64,000 nucleotides of DNA, from positions 109,019-173,018 of the forward strand of contig NZ_JH376424.1 of NCBI RefSeq assembly GCF_000233455.1, written 5' to 3'. Source of the stretch: [Clostridium] citroniae WAL-17108. GTDB taxonomy: Bacteria > Bacillota > Clostridia > Lachnospirales > Lachnospiraceae. The notes below the pieces were generated by a model that was not told where the DNA came from, searched no databases, and was given only the letters and a program-made list of their open reading frames with translations. A program made the position numbers and the translations under genes. Below, one piece after another: positions 63,156 through 64,000 of the stretch (positions are counted from its first letter, which is position 1; each line of letters begins with the position of its first letter).

Positions 63156-63202
63156 TATTAATCCTGAAACGGGTTCCGGGACAGGTTCCGAAACAGGAAA
63201 AC

Positions 63203-63231
63203 TTGTATCCGGACAGCAAAGACTGTATAAT
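63203..63231 (+). promoter_or_regulatory. Predicted promoter of the O-acetylhomoserine sulfhydrylase gene
   Basis: TTGTAT (63203-63208) and consensus TATAAT (63226-63231) are 17 bases apart. There is no room between it and the start at 63285 for an S-box or T-box leader. Confidence 0.75.
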
Positions 63232-63284
63232 GTGTATTGAGGTTTAAAGCTTACTAATATGTTCAACAGAAGGAGAAACGTAAA

Positions 63285-64000
63285 ATGAAAGACGAAACTA
63301 AGTGTTTACATGCAGGTTATACCCCGGGAAATGGGGAGCCACGTGTGCTGCCCATTGTGCAGAGCACCACGTATGTATATGATTCTGCTGCAGAGGTAGC
63401 TGCTATTTTTGATGATCCCACCAAAGGACTTTGCTATTCACGGTTTGGCAATCCCACAGTGATGGCAGTGGAACAGAAGATCGCTGAACTGGAAGGCGGA
63501 GTGGGGGCAATGTGCACCACATCAGGTCAGGCGGCCACGCTTCTCAGTATTCTCAATATCTGTACGGTTGGGGACAGCATCATCAGCACTCCCACGATTT
63601 ACGGAGGCACCATTAACCTGTTCTCCTTTACCCTTAAAAAGCTGGGAATTGAGTGCATCTATGTTAACAATGATGCTTCGGATGAAGAGATCAAGGCTGC
63701 CTTTAAGCCCAATACCAAACTTGTGTTTGGCGAGACCATTGCCAATCCGGCATTAAAGGTATTTGATATTGAAAAGTTTGCAAACATTGCCCATGAGATG
63801 GGGGTTCCTCTGATCGTGGATAATACCTTTGCCACCCCTATCCTGTGCAAGCCCTTTGAGTTTGGCGCCGACATTGTGATCCACTCCACAAGCAAGTATA
63901 TGGATGGACATGCTGTACAGATCGGCGGAGTGATTGTTGACAGCGGCAAATTTGACTGGAAAAACGGCAAGTTCCCGGAACTCACTGAGCCGGATGAATC
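63285..64000 (+). CDS. O-acetylhomoserine aminocarboxypropyltransferase, 3'-truncated by the window
   Basis: The first 238 codons of a PLP enzyme of the Cys/Met metabolism group. MetY enzymes convert O-acetylhomoserine plus sulfide or methanethiol to homocysteine or methionine. The start DETKCLHAGYTPGNGEPRVLPIVQSTTYVY, the tetrapyridoxal phosphate-contact strand CTTSGQAAT and the Schiff-base lysine region HSTSKYMDGH (about 204-213) match. GAAGGAGAA precedes ATG 63285. The frame runs open to the window edge, so the end is missing. Confidence 0.93.
   Translation, partial: MKDETKCLHAGYTPGNGEPRVLPIVQSTTYVYDSAAEVAAIFDDPTKGLCYSRFGNPTVMAVEQKIAELEGGVGAMCTTSGQAATLLSILNICTVGDSIISTPTIYGGTINLFSFTLKKLGIECIYVNNDASDEEIKAAFKPNTKLVFGETIANPALKVFDIEKFANIAHEMGVPLIVDNTFATPILCKPFEFGADIVIHSTSKYMDGHAVQIGGVIVDSGKFDWKNGKFPELTEPDE

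Noticed and set aside
62665-63240. A 191-codon plus-strand frame at the end of nrdD
   Set aside because: It is out of frame with the zinc-site and glycyl-radical region of nrdD, which is certain, and has no domain of its own.
63156-63284. An S-box or T-box riboswitch before the methionine-pathway gene
   Set aside because: The promoter lies only about 55 bases before the start codon and no specifier or S-box core is seen.

Overview
The window looks like a chromosome segment of an obligately anaerobic, Gram-positive clostridium with roughly 50% GC. I infer a Lachnospiraceae / Enterocloster (former Clostridium bolteae-clostridioforme) type from gene order, strong GGAGG ribosome sites, an oxygen-sensitive glycyl-radical NrdD, the LexA-YneA divergent pair, the L21-Prp-L27-Obg cluster and lipoprotein-type binding proteins. 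I could not search databases, so this is inference. No rRNA, tRNA, CRISPR array, insertion sequence or phage gene was seen.

Layout. 1-2.5 kb: end of a histidine operon (small membrane protein, hisA, and a HisI-HisE fusion with a degenerate HisF-like front half). 2.7-13.1 kb: four tightly coupled signalling genes: a receiver-GGDEF-EAL-receiver protein, a hybrid histidine kinase, an Hpt phosphotransfer protein and a second, very large multi-PAS hybrid kinase. 13.2-14.8 kb: pckA. 15.3-24.9 kb: a complete peptide/nickel-class ABC importer in one operon with an alpha/beta hydrolase and an SDR-fold protein, then a convergent LysR regulator and an amidohydrolase divergent from it. 25.2-29.4 kb: a membrane hybrid kinase translationally coupled to an orphan substrate-binding lipoprotein, followed by a decayed TetR remnant. 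30.2-42.4 kb: housekeeping block (two radical-SAM-associated proteins, an RNase E/G, then rplU-prp-rpmA, obgE, yhbY, nadD, yqeK, rsfS), interrupted by trkA-trkH, three tandem 95-bp hairpin repeats and a secreted protein. 42.5-43.6 kb: lexA and divergent yneA-like gene with four LexA boxes. 43.65-43.87 kb: a candidate small structured RNA. 44.1-50.4 kb: the complete F1Fo ATP synthase operon atpBEFHAGDC. 50.5-64 kb: a LysR regulator, DUF3793-flavodoxin pair, a receiver-HD-GYP-PAS-GGDEF protein, a DUF2812 membrane protein, an MFS exporter, two YitT-family membrane proteins around a DtxR/MntR-like regulator, nrdD, and the start of an O-acetylhomoserine sulfhydrylase gene.

How it fits together. 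The window is rich in signal transduction: three hybrid kinases, one free Hpt protein and two cyclic-di-GMP enzymes with opposed activities. The most interesting items are (i) the 2.7-13.1 kb phosphorelay/c-di-GMP operon, (ii) the kinase plus binding-protein pair with no permease, whose lipoprotein signal peptide contains a 15-bp tandem repeat, (iii) the transport/catabolic locus whose SDR and amidohydrolase both lack standard catalytic residues, (iv) the triple hairpin repeat that appears to form the 5' leader of a secreted protein, and (v) a promoter-hairpin-terminator unit upstream of the ATP synthase operon that may encode an undescribed RNA. Large antisense reading frames throughout are by-products of codon usage and are not annotated.
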